Source of the DNA: Lentzea terrae
GTDB lineage: Bacteria; Actinomycetota; Actinomycetes; Mycobacteriales; Pseudonocardiaceae
DNA: 64,000 nt
Reading direction: 5' to 3'
Assembly: GCF_003265345.1 (NCBI RefSeq)
Contig: NZ_QFWW01000029.1
Location: 297,805-361,804 of the forward strand
Part shown: positions 8,105-17,616 of the stretch, in pieces
Numbering within the stretch: position 1 is the first letter of the stretch
Layout of the letters: the number at the start of each line of letters is the position of its first letter
Translations under genes and position numbers: made by a program
Notes under the pieces: model-generated
The model's database searches: none
What the model saw: only the letters and a program-made list of their open reading frames with translations
What the model was told of the DNA's origin: nothing

Positions 8105-10018
8105 CTACGTCGCGGGGGCGTAGACGTTCAGCTCGGAGATGCTCCACCAGTTGCCCGTGTTGCCGGTTTGGGTCATGCGGAGGTATCTGGCGGTGATGGC
8201 GGGGAGGTGGATGGTGGTGGTCGGGTCGCTGCCCTGTCCAGTGGTGATGGCGTCGCCCCAGGAGGACGGGTTGTCGGAGGCGTGCACGGCGTAGCCCCGC
8301 GGGTGGTCTCCGGTGCTGGAGCCGTTCTCCAGAACGATCTTGGTGAGCTTCCGCGGGGCACCGAGGTCGATCTGGAACCACTGGCCGGGCTGTTGGGCAA
8401 GGCCGGTGGACCATCGGGTGGAGGAGGTGCCGTCGATCGCCTTCGCGGCGGTGTCCGCGGTGCAGCAGGCATCGGCGGGAGTGGACGACGCGCTGACGCG
8501 CCAGCCGGACCGGTCCAATGCGGACTCTCCGCCGCCGGGCGGAGGAGGACCACCGGCCGACCAGGTGAACGTGGCGACCGCGCCCGCGGACAGTGACGTG
8601 CTGAAGTGCCGGCCGGTGGAGGTGACGTCGAAGGTCCGGGTGCTGGACCCGCTGTTGTGGACGACGAGAACGGTGGAACCGTCCGGGTTCCGGAAGGCGA
8701 CGTTCTCGACGTTGCCCTGACCGAAGGTGTTGGAGCCGATGCGCACCGCGCCGGGCTTCACGAACTTGCTGATGTGACCCAGAACGTAGTACTCGGCGTT
8801 GTAGGTGACGGTGCCGTCGCCCTTCACCGTCGTCACGCCGGTGCAGGTGGTGCAGTTCATGGTCGGCCCGCCGTTCTGGTCGAGCGCCAGATTCCACAGG
8901 ACGACGCTCTTCGCCCAGTTCCGGGTGGCGCCGATGATCAGGTTGCGGGTCTGCCAGCTCAACGTGTCGGCGAACGTCCTCGCCTCGTCGCCGGTCTTGA
9001 TTCCGGAGCACTCGGTGAAGTGGACGTCCTTGCCGGGAAACGCGTTGTGCACGTTCGTCTGTGCACCCGGCTCACCCGCGTAACAGTGGAAGGCCGAGCC
9101 CGCTGTGTACCGGGCGGCGGTCGAGTTGCGGAGCACGTCGAGCGGATAGCCCGGCCGGTCCCAGTTGTGGTCGAAGGCGAGAATGCGGGTGTCCAGCCCG
9201 GCCCTCTCGATCGCCGGACCGAGCGCGCCGCCGATGAAGTCCGCCTGATCCTGCGCGGACATCAGCATGCCCGGGTAGTTCCCAGGCGAGAACTCCGGCT
9301 CGTTCTGGGGTGTCACCAGGGAGACCGGCACACCGGCGTCCCGGTAGGCCTCCAGGAACTTGACGAAGTAGTTCGCATAGACCTGGTAGTGCTCGCGTTT
9401 CAGACTACCGCCGATCAACTCGCCGCTGGTCTTCATCCACGCCGGCGCGCTCCACGGCGACGCCATGAACGTGGTCTGCGGATTGATCTCCCTGGCGCGC
9501 CGGAGCAGAGGCAGCACGTGGGGCTCGTCGTGGGCGATGGAGAACCGGGTCAGGTTCGGGTCCGTCTGTCCTTTCGGGACGTCGTCGTACGTGTAGGCCG
9601 ACCGGGAGAAGTCCGACGCGCCAATGGGTTGGCGCACCGTGCTCAGTCCGATGCCCTGCTTCGGGTCGAACAGTTTGGTCATGATGGAGTCGCGTTGCGG
9701 CGAGTTCCAGATCAGCCAGGCGGAGGAGTCGGTGAAGGACGCGCCGAACCCCGTGATCGTCTGGTAGGTCTGACCAGGGTCGATGGTGATCGTGTCCGCG
9801 GCGCCGGTCGGCCCGGAACGGAAGGCCGTGGCCGGCTGCGGGTTGAGCAACTGGGAGCGATCGGCCGTGGTGATCCACGAGCCGACCCCTCCGGCATCGG
9901 CGGCGTGCTGTTCAGCAGGCACGGCAGAGCCTGGCACGGTCATGCCGAGCAGCACGAGGCCGACAGCGGCCGTGACGTGGGCGACCCGTGGTCGCCGGGA
10001 ATCCAGACGGGTGTGCAC
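8105..10018 (-). CDS. Secreted GH30 glycoside hydrolase with C-terminal F5/8-type (CBM32-like) domain
   Basis: A 637-residue exported enzyme. A Sec signal peptide (RVAHVTAAVGLVLLGMTVPGSA) is followed by a GH30 (beta/alpha)8 barrel with family motifs TITGFGASFTDSSAW and ASPWSAPAWMK. The acid/base Glu is E240 in TPQNEPEFS and the nucleophile is E336 in HFTECSG. A beta-sandwich follows, then a Gly/Pro linker (GGPPPPGGGE) and a C-terminal discoidin-like carbohydrate-binding domain (~residues 500-635). GH30 members cleave beta-1,6-glucan, glucosylceramide, xylan or beta-1,6-galactan. With the neighbouring GH2 and GH35-like genes, a beta-linked plant or fungal glycan is the likely target. It is divergent from the ROK gene with an operator-like palindrome between them. 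Confidence 0.93.
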   Translation of the reverse strand: MHTRLDSRRPRVAHVTAAVGLVLLGMTVPGSAVPAEQHAADAGGVGSWITTADRSQLLNPQPATAFRSGPTGAADTITIDPGQTYQTITGFGASFTDSSAWLIWNSPQRDSIMTKLFDPKQGIGLSTVRQPIGASDFSRSAYTYDDVPKGQTDPNLTRFSIAHDEPHVLPLLRRAREINPQTTFMASPWSAPAWMKTSGELIGGSLKREHYQVYANYFVKFLEAYRDAGVPVSLVTPQNEPEFSPGNYPGMLMSAQDQADFIGGALGPAIERAGLDTRILAFDHNWDRPGYPLDVLRNSTAARYTAGSAFHCYAGEPGAQTNVHNAFPGKDVHFTECSGIKTGDEARTFADTLSWQTRNLIIGATRNWAKSVVLWNLALDQNGGPTMNCTTCTGVTTVKGDGTVTYNAEYYVLGHISKFVKPGAVRIGSNTFGQGNVENVAFRNPDGSTVLVVHNSGSSTRTFDVTSTGRHFSTSLSAGAVATFTWSAGGPPPPGGGESALDRSGWRVSASSTPADACCTADTAAKAIDGTSSTRWSTGLAQQPGQWFQIDLGAPRKLTKIVLENGSSTGDHPRGYAVHASDNPSSWGDAITTGQGSDPTTTIHLPAITARYLRMTQTGNTGNWWSISELNVYAPAT

Positions 10019-10157
10019 GACTTCCTCCTCAGGATCCTCCGCGGGTTCGAGAACTCGGCACGGCTGGGCACCGAGGGGCCGACAGAGGCAGGCGCGGCTT
10101 GTGGCTGCACGCCAACCGTTGAGGAAATCTGTCGTCGGGCGTCATCGTCCGAGGCCA

Positions 10158-10176
10158 AACACTTATTTCAAGTGTT
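10158..10176. promoter_or_regulatory. Candidate ROK operator palindrome (GH30/ROK intergenic)
   Basis: AACACTT-ATTTC-AAGTGTT, a perfect 7-bp inverted repeat with a 5-bp spacer in an AT-rich patch of otherwise GC-rich DNA, lies between the divergent GH30 and ROK starts. Its core ACTTATTTCAAGT (10161-10173) is nearly repeated before the GH2 gene at 15044-15056, 11 of 13 bases being the same. Confidence 0.55.
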
Positions 10177-10272
10177 AATTTAACGTGCTGGCAAAGTGGA
10201 GGTCAACGACGTGGCGACTCGGCGCCAGTCGTTTGATCGGCAATACTGTGGTCCAGCGAGAAAAAAAAGGGG

Positions 10273-11535
10273 GTGGGCGTGGTACCGCACCAGCGGAGCA
10301 CCGTGCGTGACCTGCGTCGTGGCAACAGTGCCGTGGTCCTGTGGCAGCTCTACTTCGACGGTCCCGCCAGCCGTCAGGAGCTGAGCAGGCTCACGGGCCT
10401 CAGCGCGGGTACGGTCGGCAACGTGGTGAGCGACCTGATCGCGTCAGGTGTCGTGATCACAGCGGGTTCGATGGACTCCGACGGTGGGCGCCCCCACGTG
10501 TTGCTCCGCGTCAACGCCGGGTACCGCTCGGTGATCGGGGTCGACGTGGGAGAGACCTGCGTCCGGGTCGAGCTCTTCGACCTCGCGATGACCTTGCTCG
10601 CCAAGGTGTCCTACGAGCTGGCAGACGGGCACGACGTCGAGTTCGTCGTGGACCGGATTCTGGCCGGGATCAAGGCCGTGTGCGCCGAGGCCGGTGTCTC
10701 CGAACGCGACGTCCTCGGCGTCGGCATCGGCGTCTCGGGCGTGGTGGAGCACGGCGCGGAGGTGGTGGTCCACGGCCAGACGTTCGGCTGGGACGCGGTC
10801 CCGTTGGAACGACTGCTCCGCGCGGGCACGGACCTTCCCCTGCACATCGACAACGGTGCCAAGAACATGGGGCAGGCCGAGATGTGGTTCGGCGCCGGTC
10901 GCGGCTGCCGGCACGCGGTGGTCGTGTTGATCGGCTCCGGTGTGGGAGCCAGCATCATCACCCACGGCTCCACCTACCGCGGCGTGACCAGCAGCGCCGG
11001 TGAGTGGGGGCACACCACGGTCCACGTCGGTGGCAGGCGGTGCCGATGCGGGGCCCGTGGTTGCCTCGAGGCGTATGTCGGCGCGGAGGCCGTGCTGGAG
11101 CGGTACCAGGAGGCGAGGCGTGGTCGTCGCCGGCGCGGAGTGAGCGAAGAGGCCGCCCTCGCCGAGCTGCTCGACACCGCCGAGCGCGGTGGGGTCGCGG
11201 CCGAGGTGCTGGGCGAGACCGCCACCTATCTCGGCGCGGGCATCGCCAACCTGATCAATCTGTTCAACCCGGAACGCATCATCGTGGGCGGCTGGGCGGG
11301 ACTCCTGCTCGGATCGCGGTTGCTCCCGAAGATCACCGCGGCCGCCGCAGAGCACGCGCTCGACCATCCGTTCGCCCAGACGTCGATCGAGCTGGGCCGG
11401 CTGGGGCCGGACGCGGTGGCGATGGGTGCCGCCACGCTCCCGGTCGAACATTTCCTCACGACTGGTGGCGCCTCGGCGCCGAGTGACCGCGACCGGATCC
11501 CCCACCGTGCCGGCAAGCGTCACGACTCCGCGTAG
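10273..11535 (+). CDS. ROK family transcriptional repressor (first copy)
   Basis: A 420-residue ROK protein. An N-terminal winged helix-turn-helix (QELSRLTGLSAGTVGNVVSDL, about residues 35-56) is joined to a sugar-kinase-like domain with the phosphate motif DVGETCVRVELF. The ROK zinc site is CRCGARGCLEAYVG (about residues 257-270) and a glycine motif INLFNPERIIVGG follows. The start is GTG 10273 (10279 is possible); it follows a purine-rich AAAAAAAAGGGG. The protein closely resembles the ROK protein at 22875, suggesting duplication. It probably represses the GH30 and sugar-uptake genes until an inducing sugar binds. Confidence 0.9.
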   Translation: MGVVPHQRSTVRDLRRGNSAVVLWQLYFDGPASRQELSRLTGLSAGTVGNVVSDLIASGVVITAGSMDSDGGRPHVLLRVNAGYRSVIGVDVGETCVRVELFDLAMTLLAKVSYELADGHDVEFVVDRILAGIKAVCAEAGVSERDVLGVGIGVSGVVEHGAEVVVHGQTFGWDAVPLERLLRAGTDLPLHIDNGAKNMGQAEMWFGAGRGCRHAVVVLIGSGVGASIITHGSTYRGVTSSAGEWGHTTVHVGGRRCRCGARGCLEAYVGAEAVLERYQEARRGRRRRGVSEEAALAELLDTAERGGVAAEVLGETATYLGAGIANLINLFNPERIIVGGWAGLLLGSRLLPKITAAAAEHALDHPFAQTSIELGRLGPDAVAMGAATLPVEHFLTTGGASAPSDRDRIPHRAGKRHDSA

Positions 11536-12725
11536 TAGTCCCGTTTCCGGCCTTCCCGGTCGAAGGCGGCGAGGATCTTCAGTCCGGTTTGCTCGATCAA
11601 CCAGTAGCTGATCCACGCCACCAGCAGGCTCACGGCCGTCAGCACGACGCCCGCGACCGGGAACGTGTGCGGATGGCCAGGTGCGGGCAGCAGGCCGGCG
11701 CTGTCGAGGAGCCGCAGCATCGGTTCCTGCCACAGGTACAGGCTGTAGCTGATCACCCCGGTCCAGACCAACGGCCGCCACCGGAGCACCGCGGGGACCG
11801 AGCCGGCGTCGTTGATCGCCGAGGCGGCGATCAACAGCATGGCGCCGAGTGCGAGCAGCGGATGCCACCACGTGCTGATCGGCGTGCCGAGCGGCTGCGT
11901 GAGCGCGACGGCCACGATCATGCCCGCGCCGAGCAGGCCAACGCCGTAACGCGCAGGCTTGGTGCGCAGTTCCCTGCCGTCCGCGATCAGGACGGCGAAC
12001 GCGAGACCGATGGCGAACACGTCGAGTTTGGCGAGCGGGTTGAACCAGTAGGACCACTGTTCGTAGTGGGCGTCCGCCACGTACACGGCCCAGCAGCGGT
12101 AGGCGTTGCTGATCACGACCAGCAACGCGATCCCGCCGTGCAGGACGGTCAGGCGGGCCCGCCGGGACTCCAGCCGGGGCACGTGGCGTTGTGCGATCGT
12201 GCCGATCACCACCAGCAGCAGGTAGAAGTGCATCTCCACGGCGAGCGACCACGCGGGGCCGTTGCTGAAGAAGATCTTCTCGTCGCTGTAGACGTGGGTG
12301 AACGTCAAGTGCAGCAACAGATCCCGCCAGTCACCCGGCACTGTCGGGTTGGTGAAGCCCCACACCAGGAGCACGGTGATGTAGTAGAGCGGCAGCAGCC
12401 TCGCCGCTCGTCGCAGCAGCACGACACGGGCGCGGCGGGGTGGGCCGGAGTCGAGCGCGGCCCTGGCGTAGGGCAGGCCCAGCAGAAACGCGGAGAGGAC
12501 GAAGAACAGGTCCACACCAAAGGGAAACGCCATCAGGATCTGATGCCAGACGCCGTCCAGCGGCCAGGCGGCATCAGGGCCGTAGCGGCTGTACTGGTAG
12601 GCGTGGAAGATCAACACCGGCAGAGCGGCCAATGCCCTGATCGCATCGACTGAGAACCGGCCGTGTGCGATACCGGTTGCCGTGACAGCGGTGTCGGTGC
12701 CCGCAGGGTTCGGAGGCCGGATCAC
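11520..12725 (-). CDS. Acyltransferase 3 family membrane protein
   Basis: A 401-residue polytopic protein of the acyltransferase-3 (OafA/NodX-like) family. RFSVDAIRALAALPVLIFH at the N-terminus carries the family Arg, and FFVLSAFLLGLPYARA marks the second membrane segment; about ten hydrophobic helices follow. The start is GTG 12725, which overlaps the stop of the upstream glycosyltransferase (GTGA), so the two are translationally coupled. The likely role is acetylation or acylation of the polysaccharide made by that glycosyltransferase. The 3' end overlaps the convergent ROK gene by 16 bp. Confidence 0.88.
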   Translation of the reverse strand: MIRPPNPAGTDTAVTATGIAHGRFSVDAIRALAALPVLIFHAYQYSRYGPDAAWPLDGVWHQILMAFPFGVDLFFVLSAFLLGLPYARAALDSGPPRRARVVLLRRAARLLPLYYITVLLVWGFTNPTVPGDWRDLLLHLTFTHVYSDEKIFFSNGPAWSLAVEMHFYLLLVVIGTIAQRHVPRLESRRARLTVLHGGIALLVVISNAYRCWAVYVADAHYEQWSYWFNPLAKLDVFAIGLAFAVLIADGRELRTKPARYGVGLLGAGMIVAVALTQPLGTPISTWWHPLLALGAMLLIAASAINDAGSVPAVLRWRPLVWTGVISYSLYLWQEPMLRLLDSAGLLPAPGHPHTFPVAGVVLTAVSLLVAWISYWLIEQTGLKILAAFDREGRKRDYYAES

Positions 12726-14674
12726 GCGCGCTCCCCGGCGATCGCGGCGGGCACGGCAGCGGTCCGCGGTGTGACCACCCAGCGGCGTTCGCCGGAGAGC
12801 TCCTTGACCTGCGCAACCCGCGCGATGAGGTTCTTGAACGGCGTGTAGAAGAACAGCGACACCACGAGATAGGACCAGAACCATCGGTGGTTCCTGCGGA
12901 TCTCGGGCGCGGCGAGCCGGTAGGCGAACAGCACCTGAGCCGGCCCGACCGACAGGGTGAACAGCGACGCCAGCACGAAGATCGAGATGTCCCACTCGAT
13001 GACCTGCGCGCCGTCGTGCCAGGCGATGAAGGCCAGCAACGGGAAGATCTGCAACGAGATCCAGGGATAGATCTCCCGCCAGCCGAGCAGGTACAGCAGG
13101 CCGATCTTGTTCTTCGTGGTCAGCGTGCTGGAACGCAGCACGGCAGGCAGGTGCCGCAAGGAGACCTGGAACCAGCCCTGGGCCCATCGCATCCGCTGGT
13201 TCCACAGTGCGCCGAGCGTGGTGGGCGCGAGTTCCCGGCTGAGCAACGCCGGGTCGGTGACCACCTTCTTGCCGCCCAGCAGCGCCCTGATCGAGGAGTC
13301 GATGTCCTCGGTCAGCATCTCGCCGCGCATCCGGGTCTCGCGCAGCGCGCTCGTCCGCCAGAACCCGTTGGAGCCACCGAACAGACCGAAGCCGTGCAAC
13401 TGCGTGCGACCGGGATGACTCACCGCGTAGATCGACTCGAACTCGACGGCGACCATGCGCGCCACCGGTGACTCGTGGCCGTTGCGGATCACGCAGTGCC
13501 CCTGCACGACGTCCGCGCCGTGGGACAGCCACCGCCACGCCCGGCGGAACGCGTTCGCGTCGGGGTGGTGGTCGGCGTCGAAGACCCCGACGAACTCACC
13601 GGTGATCGCCGAGAGCGCGGCGTTGACGTTCTGGGCCTTGGAGTGGCTGTAGGGCACGTTCAGCACGACGAGCCGCGGGTCGGCGGCGGCCAGCCTGCGG
13701 AGTTCGTCTTCGACCGGCAGCCTTCTCGGCGTGTTGTACGCGAGCACCACCTGCAACGGCGCCGGGTAGTCCACCGCGAGCACCCGCTGGATCGTCTCGA
13801 TGATGGTGTCCGCCTCGTTGGGCAGGTAGGCCGCGATGATCGCGGAGGCGGGCGGGTACGGCGTCGCGGGCTCCTTCGGCGGGCGCTGCGGATCGAGCGC
13901 GCAGTAGGTCTCCCACCTGATCACCAGCGCGGTCAGCACCAGCGCGAGGCAGACCGCGACGTACACGGGCGCGACCAGGTCGACTCCGGCTTTGCCGAAC
14001 TCGGCGAGCACCAGGAACGGCAACAGCAATCCGATCGCCAGTGTGGCCAGTATCTGCAGCGGTGCGCGCAGGATGCCGGGCAGTAGTTTCCTGCGCGGCA
14101 CGTGCGTGGTAGACGCCCAGTTTCGCGGTGTCAAATCGAGGTGTTGCGCGGCGACGCCCGCAGCGTGTTCCGCGCGTTCGACCAGCGCGTCGAGGTCATC
14201 GGTGCCGGTCGTTTCGGTGCCGGTCGTTTTCGGGTCGGTCTTTTCCTCGGCGCTTGCCCAGCCGATCGCGGGTGTGACGGACAGCTGCTCGGTGCCCACG
14301 GTCAACCGGGCGGCGGAGATCTGCCGCCCGATCCGGTCCAACCGGGACTTCACCCGCCGAGTGGCCGTGTCCGGCAGCAACAACATGAGACTTCCGTTGC
14401 CCGAATACCCGATTCGCTCGCGAGGTGCCAATTGCGGTGTGATCCGGTGTGCCAGCTGGGTGAGCACGGTGTCCACGCCGTCGCTGCCGAACCGGGCCTC
14501 CACCTGGGCGAGCTCCATCAGGCGGACCACCGCGACCACGGTCCGGCTGGCGCGACGGCTGCGCACGCCCAGCACGTGCCACGCGATGTCACGCCATCTT
14601 TCAGCCTCGTAGACGAGTGGCCGCGACAAGACCGCGCCAGCGCCTGGCCGACGACTGACCTGATTGACCGACAC
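12722..14674 (-). CDS. Degenerate GGDEF domain fused to GT2 membrane glycosyltransferase
   Basis: A 650-residue protein. Residues ~40-180 look like a GGDEF-type nucleotidyl-cyclase fold, but the signature is degraded: SGNGSL (91-96) replaces GGDEF within RIGYSGNGSLMLLL. Two membrane helices (~205-252) lead into a processive family-2 glycosyltransferase with DADHH (366-370), TED (455-457) and QRMRW (493-497), the cellulose/hyaluronan-synthase-type motifs. At least three further helices follow. It probably polymerises and exports a beta-linked polysaccharide, and the acyltransferase coupled to it may decorate the product. The degenerate GGDEF part may bind a nucleotide or act as a structural sensor. 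The start is GTG 14674. Confidence 0.88.
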   Translation of the reverse strand: MSVNQVSRRPGAGAVLSRPLVYEAERWRDIAWHVLGVRSRRASRTVVAVVRLMELAQVEARFGSDGVDTVLTQLAHRITPQLAPRERIGYSGNGSLMLLLPDTATRRVKSRLDRIGRQISAARLTVGTEQLSVTPAIGWASAEEKTDPKTTGTETTGTDDLDALVERAEHAAGVAAQHLDLTPRNWASTTHVPRRKLLPGILRAPLQILATLAIGLLLPFLVLAEFGKAGVDLVAPVYVAVCLALVLTALVIRWETYCALDPQRPPKEPATPYPPASAIIAAYLPNEADTIIETIQRVLAVDYPAPLQVVLAYNTPRRLPVEDELRRLAAADPRLVVLNVPYSHSKAQNVNAALSAITGEFVGVFDADHHPDANAFRRAWRWLSHGADVVQGHCVIRNGHESPVARMVAVEFESIYAVSHPGRTQLHGFGLFGGSNGFWRTSALRETRMRGEMLTEDIDSSIRALLGGKKVVTDPALLSRELAPTTLGALWNQRMRWAQGWFQVSLRHLPAVLRSSTLTTKNKIGLLYLLGWREIYPWISLQIFPLLAFIAWHDGAQVIEWDISIFVLASLFTLSVGPAQVLFAYRLAAPEIRRNHRWFWSYLVVSLFFYTPFKNLIARVAQVKELSGERRWVVTPRTAAVPAAIAGERA

Positions 14675-15117
14675 AATATTCCCTTCGGGACGAAATCCGA
14701 GGAGGCGGCTGCAGGCGAATTCACTGCACGCCGACCGAAAAGTATCGGCACTTTTGAGGTTCAGTCACTAGTCCGTGGGTTTGATACTGGCGGTACGGCT
14801 AGCGAAGTGGTTTTGCCCATTGCGCAACAGACTGTTACGCCGCAGTAAATTCATTCAATGAATCAAGTGGGAAATTATGACCCGGATCACGGTTTACTTC
14901 TCCGATTGTCGGACCGCTCGTGAATTGGCCCCGTGACGCTGGTTCAACGCGGGTAGGACGCTGTTGCGGCGCTGTTCGCCGGGAGGAGGGTGCGCGGACA
15001 TGTCAGCCGACTCGAGCTCTTGATCATCGGAGGTTAGTGCTCGACTTATTATAAGTCTTGAACTATGGTCCGAGGTGGCGAAGTCGACCGCGTGGTGGAC
15101 TGAGATGAGGTGGGACG
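14675..15117. other. 443-bp intergenic region between divergent GT2 and GH2 genes
   Basis: No gene seen. The stretch is noticeably richer in A and T than its neighbours, as expected for two divergent promoters. It contains TTCATT-C-AATGAA at 14850-14862, a perfect 6-bp palindrome, and the ROK-like palindrome at 15043-15057. Confidence 0.6.
15043..15057. promoter_or_regulatory. Candidate ROK operator upstream of the GH2 operon
   Basis: GACTTA-TTA-TAAGTC, 6-bp arms with a 3-bp spacer, about 60 bp before the GH2 start. Its core ACTTATTATAAGT (15044-15056) matches the GH30/ROK palindrome core at 11 of 13 positions, so the same repressor could bind both. Confidence 0.55.
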
Positions 15118-17601
15118 GTGCGGCGGCATCAGCACCCGGATTCGCCGTTCGTGTCGCGGACAGCCGGCACCCTGGCCCCGACGGTCGAGCTGCGTCGGCT
15201 GAACGGTCTCGTGGTGCCCTACGCGTACGGCGGCCCGATGCCGGGCATTGAGCGGCAGCCCTCGAGACACCTCGTCGACCTCGCCGGTGAATGGCGAGCC
15301 GAACGGGCGACCGTGGACCACCAGCTCTCCCTGACCGACCGGCGGGTGGCGCTACCGGTCATCGAGGAGGAAGGACGAGGGCGGCACCGGGTCGACCACG
15401 ACGACAGCGGATGGCGCACGCACCGCGTTCCGTTGCCGGAGAACGTGACCGAGCTGTACGAGGACGGAGTCTGGTACCGGCGCGTGGTCCCGATGGCGGT
15501 ACCGGGTCGCGACGAACGGGTCCGGCTGACCTTCCTCGCGGTCAACTACATCGCCGACGTGTGGTTCAACGGCAGGTGGATCGGCTGTCATGAGGGCGGC
15601 TACAGCCCGTTCAGCCTGGACGTCACCCACGCGGTAGTGGAGGGCGACAACCTGATCGCGGTTCGGGTGGACAACCCGCCCTGGGACAGCCGGACCGACA
15701 TCGTGCCCGCGGTGATCTCCGACTGGTGGAACTACACGGGGGTCATCCAGGACGTGTACCTGGAGCGGGTGCCCGCCGTCTCGGTGGCGAGGGTCGACGT
15801 CGTCCCCACCACCGTGATCGGTGATCCGCCCGAGCGTGCGGACTTCGTGGCGACCGTCGTGATCGACCGACCGGACGAGGCGGCTGGCCCCGGCCTCGTG
15901 GTCCGGGCGAGGCTTGCCGAGGCCGTGGTTCCGCGCCACCTGCTCGGCACCTCGGCGCCGACCGACCTGGAGGGAGCTCCCGCGTCGTGGCGGGGCGAGG
16001 GGCCGCACGAGGTCGTCATCGACTCTCGGACCGGCGACGGAACGGTCCGGTTCGTCGGTGTGGTGGACCAGCCGCGGTTGTGGACCCCGCAGACCGCGAA
16101 CCTCTACGTGCTCACGGTCGAACTGATCGACCACGGGCAGGTCGTCGACAGCTTCGCCACGCAGATCGGTCTGCGCACCGTCGCTGTCGCCGCCGATTCA
16201 CCGGCCGTGCTGCTCAACGGGCGCAAGGCGGCGTTCCACGGCGTCGCACGACACGAGGACTGGGTGGACACCGGACGTACCGTCGCCTCGCCGCAGCGGG
16301 TGATCGACGACCTGGTCGACATCCGCGAAACGGGCGCGACCCTGCTGCGCACCGCTCACTATCCGAACCACCCGCTGACCTACCTCGTCGCCGATCGGGT
16401 CGGACTGGCCGTCGTCGAGGAGATCCCGACCTGGTGGTTCGACACCTACCACTTCGCCGACCAGCTGCACCGCGGGATAGCGGAACAGATGTGGCGGGAG
16501 ATGGTGTTCCGCGACTACAACCGGCCCAGCGTGTTGTTCTGGAGCGCCACCAACGAGGCGATCAGCGTCGAGCACCGCGCCGAGTTTCTGCGTCGCGTAG
16601 TCCACGATCTCCGGTGCTACGACGACGGCCGTCTGGTGACCCAGGCCGCGGCGGCTGATCGGCCAGGCCCGCACGACCCCACGCAGAGCCTGACCGACGT
16701 GGCGGGATGGACCACGTACTTCGGTGTCTTCGGATCCACCGCCGCCGGGGCGGAGGCCGATCTCACCGAGCGGTTCCTCGACCAGGCGCATGCCGCCTGG
16801 CCGGACAAGCCGTTGCTCGTCGCCGAGTTCGGCATGTGGGCACAGGAGGACGACGCGCTGGTGGGTCGGCAACGTCAGGTCTTCGACCACACCTGGCCGG
16901 TCTACGAGCGCCGGCTCGCCACCCGGCCGGACGGCTGGCTCGTCGGCAGCATCTGGTGGGCGGCGTACGACTGGCGCACACCGATCGCCGGTGTCAACAC
17001 CTTCGGTCTCAGCGACATCAGCAGGCAGCGACGGCGGCCGGTGCGAGACGAACTCGAGTCGAGATATCGATCCGTCTCCTCCGCGATCACCGGGCCGTTG
17101 TGCTCCGCGCGACCGCGGTCGTTCCCGCGATTCGACCTCGTCCACTGCGGATTGCCAGAGGACCCGCGAACCCTGGCGGACTTCACGTGCCCGGACGGTG
17201 CGCACCCGATGCGCAATGCGGTCGTCGACCGCCTGGTCATGCCGAGTTCGGGTCGGTGGGCCGTGCAGATGACCGCCCTCGGCTCGTGGCCGGGTATCGG
17301 GATCTACCTGTACCGCCATCCGGTCGACCTGCACGACGCGACCCAACTCTGTGCGCGGGTGCTCGCCTCGGTCGGCGGGTACCAGGTGAAGCTCGGAGTC
17401 CGGGACGTCAACCGCGTCGAGACGGACGTCCTCGTGCCGGACCCGGTTCCGGCGAACCGGTGGACCACGGTGTGCGTCCGGCTGTCCCGGTTCGCCGGAG
17501 TCGACCTCGGCCGGGTGGAACGAGTGCACCTCACGATGGCGATCTCCGACGACCGCGTCGCTCAGGGGCAACGGTTCTATGTGGACAGTGTGACTGCGTG
17601 A
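15118..17601 (+). CDS. GH2 family beta-glycosidase (beta-galactosidase/glucuronidase type)
   Basis: An 827-residue GH2 enzyme. The sugar-binding jelly roll includes WYRRVVPM, ADVWFNGRWIGCHEGGYSPF and GDNLIAVRVDNP. An Ig-like domain follows, then a TIM barrel with the acid/base Glu at E480 (SATNEAISVEH) and the nucleophile at E570 (LLVAEFGMW). A C-terminal ~200-residue beta-rich extension of unknown role follows the barrel. No signal peptide is seen, so it acts in the cytoplasm on oligosaccharides brought in by the ABC importer encoded 15 bp downstream. The start is GTG 15118 and the specific sugar cannot be decided from sequence alone. Confidence 0.9.
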   Translation: MRRHQHPDSPFVSRTAGTLAPTVELRRLNGLVVPYAYGGPMPGIERQPSRHLVDLAGEWRAERATVDHQLSLTDRRVALPVIEEEGRGRHRVDHDDSGWRTHRVPLPENVTELYEDGVWYRRVVPMAVPGRDERVRLTFLAVNYIADVWFNGRWIGCHEGGYSPFSLDVTHAVVEGDNLIAVRVDNPPWDSRTDIVPAVISDWWNYTGVIQDVYLERVPAVSVARVDVVPTTVIGDPPERADFVATVVIDRPDEAAGPGLVVRARLAEAVVPRHLLGTSAPTDLEGAPASWRGEGPHEVVIDSRTGDGTVRFVGVVDQPRLWTPQTANLYVLTVELIDHGQVVDSFATQIGLRTVAVAADSPAVLLNGRKAAFHGVARHEDWVDTGRTVASPQRVIDDLVDIRETGATLLRTAHYPNHPLTYLVADRVGLAVVEEIPTWWFDTYHFADQLHRGIAEQMWREMVFRDYNRPSVLFWSATNEAISVEHRAEFLRRVVHDLRCYDDGRLVTQAAAADRPGPHDPTQSLTDVAGWTTYFGVFGSTAAGAEADLTERFLDQAHAAWPDKPLLVAEFGMWAQEDDALVGRQRQVFDHTWPVYERRLATRPDGWLVGSIWWAAYDWRTPIAGVNTFGLSDISRQRRRPVRDELESRYRSVSSAITGPLCSARPRSFPRFDLVHCGLPEDPRTLADFTCPDGAHPMRNAVVDRLVMPSSGRWAVQMTALGSWPGIGIYLYRHPVDLHDATQLCARVLASVGGYQVKLGVRDVNRVETDVLVPDPVPANRWTTVCVRLSRFAGVDLGRVERVHLTMAISDDRVAQGQRFYVDSVTA

Positions 17602-17616
17602 CCACCAGGAGGAACG

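Noticed and set aside
12726..13538. The N-terminal 271-codon extension of the acyltransferase frame
   Set aside because: It overlaps the conserved GT2 region and has no membrane or acyltransferase character; GTG 12725 fits the coupled start.
14850..14862. TTCATT-C-AATGAA palindrome as a ROK operator
   Set aside because: It does not share the ACTTATT..AAGT core; may serve the GT2 gene, but no second copy was seen.
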